Positions 33,094 to 41,364 of a stretch of DNA of 64,000 nt are shown piece by piece. This stretch comes from JBQTKD01 sp963703165 (lineage in GTDB: Bacteria; Actinomycetota; Actinomycetes; Sporichthyales; Sporichthyaceae): assembly GCA_963703165.1 (NCBI GenBank), contig OY969798.1, forward strand, positions 4,216,001 to 4,280,000. Reading direction: 5' to 3'. A model generated the notes under the pieces. The model did no database searches and was not told where the DNA came from. It saw only the letters and a list, made by a program, of their open reading frames with translations. How positions within the stretch are numbered: the first letter of the stretch is position 1; the number at the start of each line of letters is the position of its first letter. The translations under genes were made by a program, and so were the position numbers.

Positions 33094-34500
33094 GTGATCA
33101 ACGACGACGACGGCCTGGACGAGTTCGACGGCGAGGAGCCCGAGCTCACGGTCGTCTCGGACCGCTACTCCGACGCGGACCTGGAGGAGGTCGAGAAGGC
33201 GCTGCTGGCGCGCTGGCCGGAGTCACGGCTCGAGCCGTCGCTGGACCGCATCGCGGCGCTGTGCGACGTTCTCGGCTCGCCGCAGCGCAGTTACCCGGTC
33301 ATCCACATCAGTGGCACCAACGGCAAGACCAGCACGGGGCGAATGATCGAGTCGCTGCTGCGCGCGTTCGGGTTGCGGGTCGGGTTGTTCACCAGCCCGC
33401 ACCTGCAGAGCATCCGCGAACGCATCGTGCTCGACGGGGAGCCGATCAGCGCCGAGCGGTTCGTCGAGACCTACAACGAGATCGAACCGTTCCTGGACCT
33501 GGTCGACGCCGCGCAACCGAACCCGCTGTCGTTCTTCGAGGTGATCACCGCGATCGCCTTCGCGGCCTTCGCCGACACCCCCGTCGACGTCGCGGTCATC
33601 GAGGTCGGCATGGGTGGCTCCTGGGACGCGACGAACGTCGCCGACGGGCAGGTCGCCGTCCTCACCCCGGTGTCGCTGGATCACTGCAACTACCTCGGCA
33701 CCACGCCGGCTGCCATTGCCTCCGAGAAGGCCGGGATCATCAAGCCCGGCGCGGTCGCCGTCATCTCCAGCCAGCCCGAGGAGGTCCTCGAGATCTTCCT
33801 CAATCGCGCGATCGACGTCGAGGCCTCGGTTGCCCGCGAGGGCATCGAGTTCGGCGTCGGCGGGCGCCTGGGTGCCGTCGGTGGGCAGCAGGTCGCCGTC
33901 GCCGGCCTGGGCGGACGCTACGAGGACCTGTTCGTCCCGCTGTGGGGCGCGCACCAGGCCCACAACGCCGCGGTCGCGCTGGCCGCGGTGGAGGCGTTCT
34001 TCGGCGGCGGCCGCGAGTTGCTCGACGTCGACACGGTCCGGACCGGTTTCGCCGAGGCCAGTTCCCCGGGGCGACTGGAGGTCGTGCGCCGCTCGCCGAC
34101 GATCCTGCTCGACGCCGCGCACAATCCCTCCGGCGCCGCGGCCACCGCTGCCGCGCTGACCGAGGACTTCAACTTCACGCGCCTGGTCGGCGTCGTCGGG
34201 GTGATGGCCGACAAGGACGCCGTCGGGATCCTCACGGCCCTGGAGCCGGTACTCGACGAGATCGTCTGCACTCAGGTCGCCGACCCGCGCGCCATGAGAG
34301 CCGACGACCTCGCCGCGATCGCCGTCGACGTCTTCGGCCCCGACCGCGTGCAGACCGTCCCGCGCCTGTCCGACGCCATCGAGGCCGGGGTCACCGAGGC
34401 CGAGTCCGGCGATGAACCGACCGGCGCCGGGGTCCTGATCGTCGGCTCCGTCGTCCTCGCCGGGGCCGCCCGCAGCCTCCTCAAGCGCACCGGAAGCTGA
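33094..34500 (+). CDS. folC: Folylpolyglutamate/dihydrofolate synthase
   Basis: 468 residues, Mur ligase fold. The P-loop ISGTNGKTSTGRM is at about residue 72, FTSPHLQSIRERIVLDGEPI follows, and the central block VAVIEVGMGGSWDATNVADG and the His-containing LDHCNYLGTT and DAAHNPSGA are as in FolC. It adds glutamate to dihydropteroate or tetrahydrofolate. The GTG at 33094 has AAGGGG upstream; a frame extending to 33037 would start inside the repeat and is rejected. Confidence 0.95.
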   Translation: MINDDDGLDEFDGEEPELTVVSDRYSDADLEEVEKALLARWPESRLEPSLDRIAALCDVLGSPQRSYPVIHISGTNGKTSTGRMIESLLRAFGLRVGLFTSPHLQSIRERIVLDGEPISAERFVETYNEIEPFLDLVDAAQPNPLSFFEVITAIAFAAFADTPVDVAVIEVGMGGSWDATNVADGQVAVLTPVSLDHCNYLGTTPAAIASEKAGIIKPGAVAVISSQPEEVLEIFLNRAIDVEASVAREGIEFGVGGRLGAVGGQQVAVAGLGGRYEDLFVPLWGAHQAHNAAVALAAVEAFFGGGRELLDVDTVRTGFAEASSPGRLEVVRRSPTILLDAAHNPSGAAATAAALTEDFNFTRLVGVVGVMADKDAVGILTALEPVLDEIVCTQVADPRAMRADDLAAIAVDVFGPDRVQTVPRLSDAIEAGVTEAESGDEPTGAGVLIVGSVVLAGAARSLLKRTGS

Positions 34501-34531
34501 CTCTCCGTGATTGCCCGGGCCTTCATTCCAA

Positions 34532-34604
34532 GGGACGTCGTCCCTTACAGCACCATGTCAGCCGGTACTCAGGCTGACATGGTGTCGCTGGGGACGTCGT
34601 CCCT
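34532..34604. repeat. Dispersed palindromic repeat, family 1, copy B
   Basis: CACCATGTCAGCC (34551-34563), loop GGTACTCA, GGCTGACATGGTG (34572-34584), bounded by direct repeats GGGACGTCGTCCCT (34532-34545, 34591-34604). Compared with copy A (1551-1610) two stem positions have changed together with their partners and the loop is inverted. It lies between folC and the DUF4233 gene. Confidence 0.82.
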
Positions 34605-34623
34605 CAGGGATAGGTGACGCGGA

Positions 34624-35037
34624 GTGAGTGACTACGCCAGCTTCGGTGGCGACGACCGGCGGGTGCAGCACCCGCCCCAGGGGCTGACGGCGGCCTCGCG
34701 GGCGAAGATGAAGCGACGTCTCTGCGCGATCGTGCTCACGTTCGAGGGCTTCGTGGTGTTCTTCGGGGCACTGGTGGCCAGCCGGATGTCCGACGACGTG
34801 TCCTCCGGCACCGCGCTGGCCGTCGGTGGGGGACTGGCGCTGGCGTGCATCCTCGCCTCGGGGATGCTGCGTTCGCCGGTGGGGATCCCCGTCGGCTGGG
34901 CCGTGCAGGTACTCGTGCTGGCGACGGGCTTCGTCGTGACGGCGATGTTCTTCATGGGCCTGCTGTTCGGGGCGCTCTGGGTGTTCGCGCTGCGCATCGG
35001 CGACATGGTGGTGCAGGGGATTCCGCCGGAGGCGTGA
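34624..35037 (+). CDS. DUF4233 membrane protein
   Basis: 137 residues with four hydrophobic segments (IVLTFEGFVVFFGALVA, GTALAVGGGLALACILASGM, VGWAVQVLVLATGFVVTAMF, FMGLLFGALWVFALRIGDMV) after a soluble N-terminus. DUF4233 proteins directly follow folC in most actinobacteria and have no known function. A GTG start is used. The convergent DsbA-like gene ends 14 bases away. Confidence 0.9.
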   Translation: MSDYASFGGDDRRVQHPPQGLTAASRAKMKRRLCAIVLTFEGFVVFFGALVASRMSDDVSSGTALAVGGGLALACILASGMLRSPVGIPVGWAVQVLVLATGFVVTAMFFMGLLFGALWVFALRIGDMVVQGIPPEA

Positions 35038-35051
35038 ACCCCCGGGATCGC

Positions 35052-35804
35052 TCAGTGCCGTTGCTTGCGGCTCCCGCCGTGCCAGTCCTCGACCACGCCG
35101 GCCTCTTCCGGACTCACACCCATCGCGAGCAGTTGCGGTCGTTCCCGCATCGAGCGCTTGAACTCCGCGAAGCTGGGGAAACGCGCCAGCGTCAGCACCG
35201 CGTCCCAGAGTTCGACGGCCTGTTCGTCGGTGGGGTGACGGCTGATCACCGGACCGAAGAACGCGACGCCGTCGGGCGGGTCCACCTGAATGATCGGGGT
35301 CCCGACGTCCTTGCCGGTCAGCGAGAGCGCCAGATCGGTCTCGGCGAGAAGCTCGTCGTCCCAGGCCGTGTCGTCCAGGGCCTCGGCGTAGTCCGGGGAC
35401 AGCCCGACGGCGGTGAGCATCTCGACCGTCGGGTCCTTCGTCGCGAGTACGGGAACCGCGTCGGCGTACCCGTTGAAGTGCGCGACGTCGTGAATCCGCG
35501 AGCCGTACTCGAAGTAGAGCGCCCCGATGGGTTCGGGACCCTCCTTGGCCCGCACCGCCGCCGCGACCCGCAGCAGGCGGAGCCCGGCCCCGTGCAGCGC
35601 CGGGTACTCGGGCGGGAAATCCTTGGCGTAGTCGCGGTCCTTGTTGATCAGCCGCAGTGAGACGAACTTCCACTCGACCCGGTAATCCTTGGCGGCGATG
35701 ACCTGCCGCACCCACTTGCTCGTCATCCACGCGAAGGGGCAGACGGGATCGAAGTGGAAATTGAGGTCGTAGTCCTCTCGTGAGGGCCGGCCGTGCTTGC
35801 CCAT
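35052..35804 (-). CDS. Mycothiol-dependent nitroreductase/DsbA-like (Rv2466c family) protein
   Basis: A 250-residue thioredoxin-fold protein with a helical insertion. NFHFDPVCPFAWMTSKWVRQ holds the active-site Cys; the expected second Cys of a CxxC is Ala here (CPFA), so it would work as a monothiol, presumably with mycothiol. GTPIIQVDPP carries the cis-proline, and YEYGSRIHD-like and SRHPTDEQAVELWDAV helices follow. The family reduces nitro compounds or resolves oxidised thiols. The last residues are basic (HGGSRKQRH). Confidence 0.85.
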   Translation of the reverse strand: MGKHGRPSREDYDLNFHFDPVCPFAWMTSKWVRQVIAAKDYRVEWKFVSLRLINKDRDYAKDFPPEYPALHGAGLRLLRVAAAVRAKEGPEPIGALYFEYGSRIHDVAHFNGYADAVPVLATKDPTVEMLTAVGLSPDYAEALDDTAWDDELLAETDLALSLTGKDVGTPIIQVDPPDGVAFFGPVISRHPTDEQAVELWDAVLTLARFPSFAEFKRSMRERPQLLAMGVSPEEAGVVEDWHGGSRKQRH

Positions 35805-35917
35805 CTCACACCCCTCCCGGTCGCGACGCCCTCGTCCGCTACTACAGACTAGGCAAGCCCGCCGGCAGTCGTCCGCCGGGCCGCGTCCACAACGTCACCA
35901 CCCTGAGGAGTTCAGTC

Positions 35918-36325
35918 GTGTCGCAGAGAAGCCTCGTCCTCGTCAAGCCGGACGGCGTCCGTCGCGGTCTGGTCGGGCAGATCCTGTCCCGCTTCGAGGC
36001 CAAGGGCTTCGAGATCCAGGCGATGCAGCTGCGCACGCTGGACAAGCAGACGGCGGATGCCCACTACGCCGAGCACGTCGAGAAGGGCTGGTACCCGGAG
36101 CTCCGGGAGTTCATCACCTCCGGCCCGCTGCTGTCGCTCGTCCTCTCCGGTGACCAGGCCATCGACGTCATCCGCCTGATGGTCGGCGCCACCGACGGCC
36201 GCAAGGCCGCCCCGGGCACCGTCCGCGGCGACTTCGCCCTGTCGAACTCGGAGAACCTCATTCACGCGAGCGACTCCGAGGAGTCCGCTGCCCGCGAGAT
36301 CGCCCTCTTCTTCCCGGAGCTCTGA
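35918..36325 (+). CDS. ndk: Nucleoside diphosphate kinase
   Basis: 135 residues. Phosphate transfer via His116 in NLIHASDS; RSLVLVKPDGVRRGLVGQIL at the N-terminus and the nucleotide-binding GATDGRKAAPGTVRGDFA are as in all Ndk. It balances NTP pools. The GTG at 35918 has GAGGAG seven bases upstream. A strong hairpin follows. Confidence 0.97.
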   Translation: MSQRSLVLVKPDGVRRGLVGQILSRFEAKGFEIQAMQLRTLDKQTADAHYAEHVEKGWYPELREFITSGPLLSLVLSGDQAIDVIRLMVGATDGRKAAPGTVRGDFALSNSENLIHASDSEESAAREIALFFPEL

Positions 36326-36346
36326 GCCCCGACATCCCGCCCTTCC

Positions 36347-36380
36347 CCGAGAGCCCCGGCCCAACGGCCGGGGCTCTCGG
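36347..36380 (+). terminator. Terminator hairpin of ndk
   Basis: CCGAGAGCCCCGGCC, CAAC, GGCCGGGGCTCTCGG: a perfect 15-bp stem with a four-base loop. It closely resembles the clpX terminator. Confidence 0.88.
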
Positions 36381-36405
36381 CGTCCCGGGGCCTGCACAAC
36401 CACTC

Positions 36406-36465
36406 CCGATAGCGCAGGTGAACACCGGTCTGAAGATCAACATCGGTGTTCACCTGCGCTATCGG
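36406..36465. promoter_or_regulatory. Long perfect inverted repeat upstream of mreB
   Basis: A 22-bp arm (36406-36427, CCGATAGCGCAGGTGAACAC then CG) pairs perfectly with 36444-36465 around a 16-base loop. It lies 130-190 bases before mreB, after the ndk terminator. It may be a second terminator, an mreB regulatory site or a mobile repeat. Confidence 0.7.
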
Positions 36466-36595
36466 GGAGTTGGACGCGGGGTGGGGGGAGGGGCGCGCCT
36501 CCCGGCAAATCGGGCGTTTGATGACTATGTTCACTGGTGACCCTTGCGGTCACCTGAGACACCTTGAGTCACACACGCACCACGGAGGACCGGCG

Positions 36596-37690
36596 ATGGC
36601 GATGACCACGACGAAGACGCGCCCGGCCTCGTCCGGGGGCTCGTTCATCCCGTCGCCGTTGTCGCTGGTCGGCCGTGACATCGGCGTGGACCTCGGGACC
36701 GCCAACACCCTCGTCTACGTCCGCGGGCGGGGCATCGTGCTCGACGAGCCGAGCGTCGTCGCCGTCAACACCGTCACCGGGGCTGTCGTCGCGGTGGGCA
36801 TCGAGGCCAAGGCGATGATGGGCCGCACGCCGGCGCATGTCGTGGCGGTCCGCCCTCTCAAGGACGGCGTGATCGCCGACTTCGAGATCACCGAGCGCAT
36901 GCTCCGCTACTTCATCCAGAAGGTGCACCGCCGCCGGTACTTCGCGAAGCCGCGCGTCGTCGTGTGCGTTCCCTCGGGCATCACCGGGGTCGAGCGCCGC
37001 GCCGTCATCGAGGCCGCCGGCCAGGCCGGGGCCCGCAGCGTGCACATCCTGTCCGAGCCCATGGCCGCCGCGATCGGCGCCGGGCTGCCCGTCGGGGAGG
37101 CCACCGGTTCCATGGTCGTCGACATCGGTGGCGGCACCACCGAGGTCGCGGTCATCTCCCTCGGCGGAATCGTCTGTGCCAAGTCGGTGCGCATCGCCGG
37201 CGACGAGCTCGACCAGGCGATCATCGCCCACCTCCGCAAGGAGCACTCGCTGCTCATCGGCGAGCGTTCGGCCGAGGAGATCAAGATGGCCCTCGGTTCG
37301 GCCCTACCGATGGACGACCAGCGCCTGGCCGAGATCCGCGGCCGCGACCTGGTCTCCGGCCTTCCGCGCACCGCGGTGGTCAACCCCGACGAGATCCGCA
37401 CGTGCATCGAGGAGCCGGTCGGGCAGATCATCGACGCCGTCCGCGCCACCCTCGACCTGTGCCCGCCCGAGCTCGCCGCGGACATCATGGACCGCGGGAT
37501 CGTGCTGACCGGCGGGGGTGCGCTGCTGCGCCGCCTGGACGACCGGCTCTGCGCCGAGACCGGGATGCCCGTGGTAATCGCTCCCGATCCGCTGTCCTCC
37601 GTCGCGTTGGGCGCGGGTCGCTGCGTCGACGAGTTCGAGGCGCTGCAGCCCGTACTGACCGCGCACAACCCTTACCAGAAGCACTACTGA
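36596..37690 (+). CDS. mreB: Rod shape-determining protein MreB
   Basis: 364 residues, actin fold. Phosphate 1 loop GRDIGVDLGTANTLVYVRGR, connect 1 and phosphate 2 (MVVDIGGGTTEVAVIS), adenosine motif GIVLTGGGALLRRLD. Its N-terminal tail (MAMTTTKTRPASSGGSFIPS) is longer than in E. coli. It forms membrane-bound filaments that guide lateral or spore-wall synthesis with the MreC/MreD/RodA/PBP2 products encoded next. ATG 36596 has GGAGGA upstream; ATG 36602 is also possible. Confidence 0.96.
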   Translation: MAMTTTKTRPASSGGSFIPSPLSLVGRDIGVDLGTANTLVYVRGRGIVLDEPSVVAVNTVTGAVVAVGIEAKAMMGRTPAHVVAVRPLKDGVIADFEITERMLRYFIQKVHRRRYFAKPRVVVCVPSGITGVERRAVIEAAGQAGARSVHILSEPMAAAIGAGLPVGEATGSMVVDIGGGTTEVAVISLGGIVCAKSVRIAGDELDQAIIAHLRKEHSLLIGERSAEEIKMALGSALPMDDQRLAEIRGRDLVSGLPRTAVVNPDEIRTCIEEPVGQIIDAVRATLDLCPPELAADIMDRGIVLTGGGALLRRLDDRLCAETGMPVVIAPDPLSSVALGAGRCVDEFEALQPVLTAHNPYQKHY

Positions 37691-37741
37691 TCCATCGTCA
37701 GCTGCGGGGGCGGCAAGACCAGAACGGCCGGGGGGCTATTC

Positions 37742-38605
37742 GTGTTGCGCGACACCAAGTCCAGCCGATTGCTGCTGGGCGCCTTGCTGGTCGCCGGGCT
37801 GAGCCTGGCGGCAGTCGACTCACGCTCGGGTGACGAGCAGTCCACGCTCGCGCCGGTCCGTTCGGCCGCCGCGACAGTCTTCGAACCCGTGCAGAACGGG
37901 TTGATGTTCCTCGCGCGCCCGGTCACCGGCGCAGCGGAGGACCTCAACGGTGGGCAACGGCGCACCGACCGCATCGCCGCACTGGCGGCAGAGAACATGG
38001 AACTGGCCGCGCAACTGCGCATCGCCCAGGGATCGGCAGAAGCGGTCGGGGTCGCCAACGGTCTGGACGACGCCGCCTCCCGCGCCGGCCTGCGGCTCGT
38101 GCCCGCCCGCGTCATTGCCGTGGATTCCGCGGCCCGCTCGTTCTCCGTCGATGCGGGCACCGCCGACGGCATCCAGGCCAACACGGCCGTACTCGACACC
38201 GCCGGTCTCATCGGTCGGGTCAGCCAGGTCACCGAGCACACCGCGACCGTGCTGCTGCTCGTCGACCCGATCTCCACCGTGGGCGTGCGATCCGCGATCT
38301 CCGGTCAGATCGGCACGCTGCAGGGCACCGGTGGCGAGCTGTGCAGGCTGACCCTGTTCGACCGCAACGCGCAGGTCGACCCGGGCGAGGCACTGGTCAC
38401 CTTCGGGTCGCGCGATTCCCGGCCGTACCCGGCAGGCATTCCGGTCGGGACCGTCGAGTCCGTCCGTGAGGTGCCCGGCGGCGTCGAGATTCTCGTGCGA
38501 CCGCACTCCGGCTTCGGCACCCTGGACACCGTCGGCATCGTCGCCGGCGGCTCGCGGCACGCGGCGCAGACCATGGCCAAGGCCGTGCCGGCGGGCCGCC
38601 GGTGA
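37742..38605 (+). CDS. mreC: Rod shape-determining protein MreC
   Basis: 287 residues: an N-terminal membrane segment (LLLGALLVAGLSLAAVDS), a heptad-like helix (RIAALAAENMELAAQLRIAQ) and a double beta-barrel outside the membrane (AARSFSVDAGTADGIQANTA, ALVTFGSRDSRPYPAGIPVG). It links MreB to PBP2. Its stop overlaps the mreD start (GTGATG), so expression is coupled. Confidence 0.93.
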   Translation: MLRDTKSSRLLLGALLVAGLSLAAVDSRSGDEQSTLAPVRSAAATVFEPVQNGLMFLARPVTGAAEDLNGGQRRTDRIAALAAENMELAAQLRIAQGSAEAVGVANGLDDAASRAGLRLVPARVIAVDSAARSFSVDAGTADGIQANTAVLDTAGLIGRVSQVTEHTATVLLLVDPISTVGVRSAISGQIGTLQGTGGELCRLTLFDRNAQVDPGEALVTFGSRDSRPYPAGIPVGTVESVREVPGGVEILVRPHSGFGTLDTVGIVAGGSRHAAQTMAKAVPAGRR

Positions 38606-39153
38606 TGACCCGAGCCCGGGGGATCCGCCTCGGTCTGCTGCTGACCCTCGCGGCCGTGCTGCACGTGTCCATGCCCGCCGCCGTGTCCTGGTGGCCGAGC
38701 GCCCCGGCGCTGAGCCTGGCCCTGATCGTCGCCGTCGCCTGGACGGCAGGACCCGAGGCGGGCGCGGTGACCGGCTTCGCCGCCGGCATGCTGCTCGACC
38801 TCGTCCCGCCCTCGGCGCACCCGATCGGGCAGTGGGCCGTGGTGCTGGCAGTCCTCGGCTATCTGATCGCGCTGATCCTGCACCACGAGGAACGCCTCGT
38901 TCCTGCCCTCGGATTCACCGCGCTCGCGGTCGCCCTCACCGAGCCGGCGTACGCACTGGTCGGTGTGACACTGGGTCAGACTGCCTCCCAGATCACGGTT
39001 CTCAGCACCGCGACGGCCTTCGGGTGGGGACTGTTCGCGAGCGCGCTGACCCTGCCCGTGGCCCGTCGTGCCCGCCGCCCTGAGCCGCCGTTGTCCCTCG
39101 GGGGACCGCTGCCGGCCGGACTGCTCGAGGACTGGGAGCGGGCGGCAGCATGA
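38602..39153 (+). CDS. mreD: Rod shape-determining protein MreD
   Basis: 183 residues, five hydrophobic segments (LGLLLTLAAVLHVSMPAAV, LSLALIVAVAWTAG, GAVTGFAAGMLLDLVPPS, VVLAVLGYLIALIL, ATAFGWGLFASALTLPV). Integral membrane part of the elongasome. Start GTG 38602 or ATG 38605, both overlapping the mreC stop. Its own stop overlaps a 37-codon ORF (ATGA). Confidence 0.9.
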   Translation: MMTRARGIRLGLLLTLAAVLHVSMPAAVSWWPSAPALSLALIVAVAWTAGPEAGAVTGFAAGMLLDLVPPSAHPIGQWAVVLAVLGYLIALILHHEERLVPALGFTALAVALTEPAYALVGVTLGQTASQITVLSTATAFGWGLFASALTLPVARRARRPEPPLSLGGPLPAGLLEDWERAAA

Positions 39154-39263
39154 GCGAGCCCAGCGAGCGAATCGGCAAACAGAGCGTGACGTGCCTCATG
39201 TGGACGCCTCGCCTCGCTGTCTTGGGCTCTCGTCCAACCGATGGCTACGAGGCGTCCGCATGA
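39150..39263 (+). CDS. 37-codon bridging ORF between mreD and mrdA
   Basis: ATG 39150 overlaps the mreD stop as ATGA, and the TGA at 39261-39263 overlaps the mrdA ATG in the same way. The frame reads MSEPSERIGKQSVTCLMWTP and ends GYEASA; no family is known. Its length exactly fills the gap, so ribosomes leaving mreD can pass through it to mrdA. A 13/14-bp inverted repeat (39198-39211, 39248-39261) lies inside it and would cover the mrdA ribosome site. Whether the peptide itself matters is unknown. Confidence 0.55.
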   Translation: MSEPSERIGKQSVTCLMWTPRLAVLGSRPTDGYEASA

Positions 39264-41350
39264 GCAAGAACAATCCGCGGCGTGTTCTTGTCGCCCAGGT
39301 CGGTGCGCTGTCGTTGATGTGCGTCCTGGGTGGGCGGCTCTGGTACCTGCAGACCGCCGCCGCCGACGAGTACACCGCGGCGGCCCTGGCCAACACGGTG
39401 CGTGAGGTCGTCACGCCGGCACCGCGTGGGGAGATCCTCGACCGGGCCGGTCGTCCGCTGGTCCGCAACCGGGACCGTACCCAGGTCACCATCGACCGCT
39501 CTCTGCTCGCCAACCAGCCCGACCGCGGTGCTGCTGTGCTCAAGCGCGTCGCCAAGGCGCTGGGCACCACGCCGAAGGCGCTACGCGCCCAGCTGCGGCT
39601 GTGCGACGCGGGTGTGTCCCGGCCCTGCTGGAACGGCTCGCGATACCAACCCGTCCCGGTCGCGCTCGACGTCGATCCCAGCGCAGCGCTGGCCATCTCC
39701 GAACGCCGCGAACTGTTCCCCTCGGTCAACGTGGAGCAGGTCAGCGTCCGCGACTACCCGGCCCCCTACGGCGCGAACGCCGCACACATCCTCGGTTACC
39801 TGCAGGCCGCCGACGCCGCCGAGGCGACCGCGCAGAAGGAACGCGGGCGCCTGGACCCGCGCATGGGTGCGGCAAATCTCGTCGGCCGCGCGGGTCTGGA
39901 ACGTCAGTACGACGAGATGCTGCGCGGGACTCCCGGCGTCGCCCAACTGTCGGTGGATCACCTGGGCCGCGTGCTGGAGCCGGTGGGGCAGACCCCGGCG
40001 ACCCCGGGCCACAACCTCATGACCACGATCGACGCCCGCATGCAGGCGATCGCCGAGAAGCAACTCGTCTCCGCGATCGAACGTGCGCGGACCAACCCGG
40101 ACTACCGGGGCCGCACCTACCCCGCGGACTCCGGCGCCGTCGTGGTGCTCGACGTCAACACCGGCGCCGTCGTCGCGATGGCTTCCGCGCCGACCTTCGA
40201 GCCGACCACCTGGGTCGGCGGCATCGACCCGGAGAGCTACGCCGCACTGACCGCCGAGGGTGCCGGACAACCGTTGCTGTCGCGGGCTTTCGGGGTCGGC
40301 GGCCCCCCCGGATCCACTTTCAAGGTTGTCTCGACCGCCGCCGCACTGATGAACGGGTGGCGCGGCGATCAGCGGATCGCCTGCCCGGGCTACTACTCGG
40401 CCGGCGGACGGGCCTTCCGCAACTTCGAGTCCAAGCCATGGGGGTACATCACCCTGGCCCGCGCGCTCGAGGTCTCCTGCGACACCGTCTTCTACGATAT
40501 TGCCTACCAGATGTGGTTGCGCGACGGCGGGATCAAGCCGGTCCCTGCCCCCGCCGACCCGATGCAGGCCGCAGCGCGTGCCTTCGGACTCGGCCGGGCC
40601 ACCGGCATCGACCTGCCGGGGGAGGCGACCGGACGCATCGCCGACCGCGAGTACAAGAAGCGGTACTGGGAGGCGACCAAGGAGCGCACCTGCGAGCGTG
40701 CCCGCACCGGGTACCCGGAGGTGACCGACCTCATCCGCAAGAAGTATTTGACAGACCTCGCGGTGGAGAACTGCGCCGACGGGTATCAGTTCCGCGCCGG
40801 CGACGCGATCAACTTCTCCACCGGGCAGGGCGACACGTTGGTGACGCCCCTTCAGTTGGCTCGGGTCTACGCCGCGATCGCCAACGGCGGCACGCTGTGG
40901 CGTCCGCACCTGGCCCAGGCGGAACTGAAACCGGACGGCGAGGTGGTGCACACCTTCGACCCGGTCTCCGACGGTGAGGTCGGCCTTCCCGACGACGTGC
41001 TGGAGTACCTGCGCACCTCCCTCGCCGGGGTCTCCGAACGTGGCACGTCCCGCGGGGTCTACCGCGACTGGCCGTTGGCGGAGATCCCCGTCGCCTCCAA
41101 GACCGGCACCGCCGAGCACTACGGCGAATCGCCCTCGGCCTGGTTCGCCGGCTACCTGCCCGCCAACGCCAAGGCCCGCTTCGCCGTGGTGATGACGGTG
41201 TCCCGCGGCGGTACCGGATCGGAGACCGCCGGACCGTCGGTGCGGGCGATCCAGGCCGCGCTGCTCGGCGTCGGCCGGCCGCCGGTCCTCCCCGCCGAGC
41301 CTTTTGCGCTGCCTCGTCGCGCCGAGACCGTTCCCGGCAAGCCCGAGTAA
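39260..41350 (+). CDS. mrdA: Penicillin-binding protein 2 (class B transpeptidase)
   Basis: 696 residues. One membrane anchor (VLVAQVGALSLMCVLGGRLW), a pedestal domain (REVVTPAPRGEILDRAGRPL; YGANAAHILGYLQ), and the transpeptidase domain with Ser352 in GPPGSTFKVVS, SCDTVFYD as the SxN/D motif and ASKTGTAEH as KTG. It cross-links new peptidoglycan made by RodA. ATG 39260 is chosen because it matches the typical N-terminus and overlaps the bridging ORF stop; CGAGG lies eight bases upstream. Confidence 0.96.
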   Translation: MSKNNPRRVLVAQVGALSLMCVLGGRLWYLQTAAADEYTAAALANTVREVVTPAPRGEILDRAGRPLVRNRDRTQVTIDRSLLANQPDRGAAVLKRVAKALGTTPKALRAQLRLCDAGVSRPCWNGSRYQPVPVALDVDPSAALAISERRELFPSVNVEQVSVRDYPAPYGANAAHILGYLQAADAAEATAQKERGRLDPRMGAANLVGRAGLERQYDEMLRGTPGVAQLSVDHLGRVLEPVGQTPATPGHNLMTTIDARMQAIAEKQLVSAIERARTNPDYRGRTYPADSGAVVVLDVNTGAVVAMASAPTFEPTTWVGGIDPESYAALTAEGAGQPLLSRAFGVGGPPGSTFKVVSTAAALMNGWRGDQRIACPGYYSAGGRAFRNFESKPWGYITLARALEVSCDTVFYDIAYQMWLRDGGIKPVPAPADPMQAAARAFGLGRATGIDLPGEATGRIADREYKKRYWEATKERTCERARTGYPEVTDLIRKKYLTDLAVENCADGYQFRAGDAINFSTGQGDTLVTPLQLARVYAAIANGGTLWRPHLAQAELKPDGEVVHTFDPVSDGEVGLPDDVLEYLRTSLAGVSERGTSRGVYRDWPLAEIPVASKTGTAEHYGESPSAWFAGYLPANAKARFAVVMTVSRGGTGSETAGPSVRAIQAALLGVGRPPVLPAEPFALPRRAETVPGKPE

Positions 41351-41364
41351 GCACAGGAGCGGTC

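Noticed and set aside
39068..39259. An N-terminally longer PBP2
   Set aside because: The extra 64 residues overlap mreD and look random. The ATG at 39260 matches the normal N-terminus and the ATGA junction.
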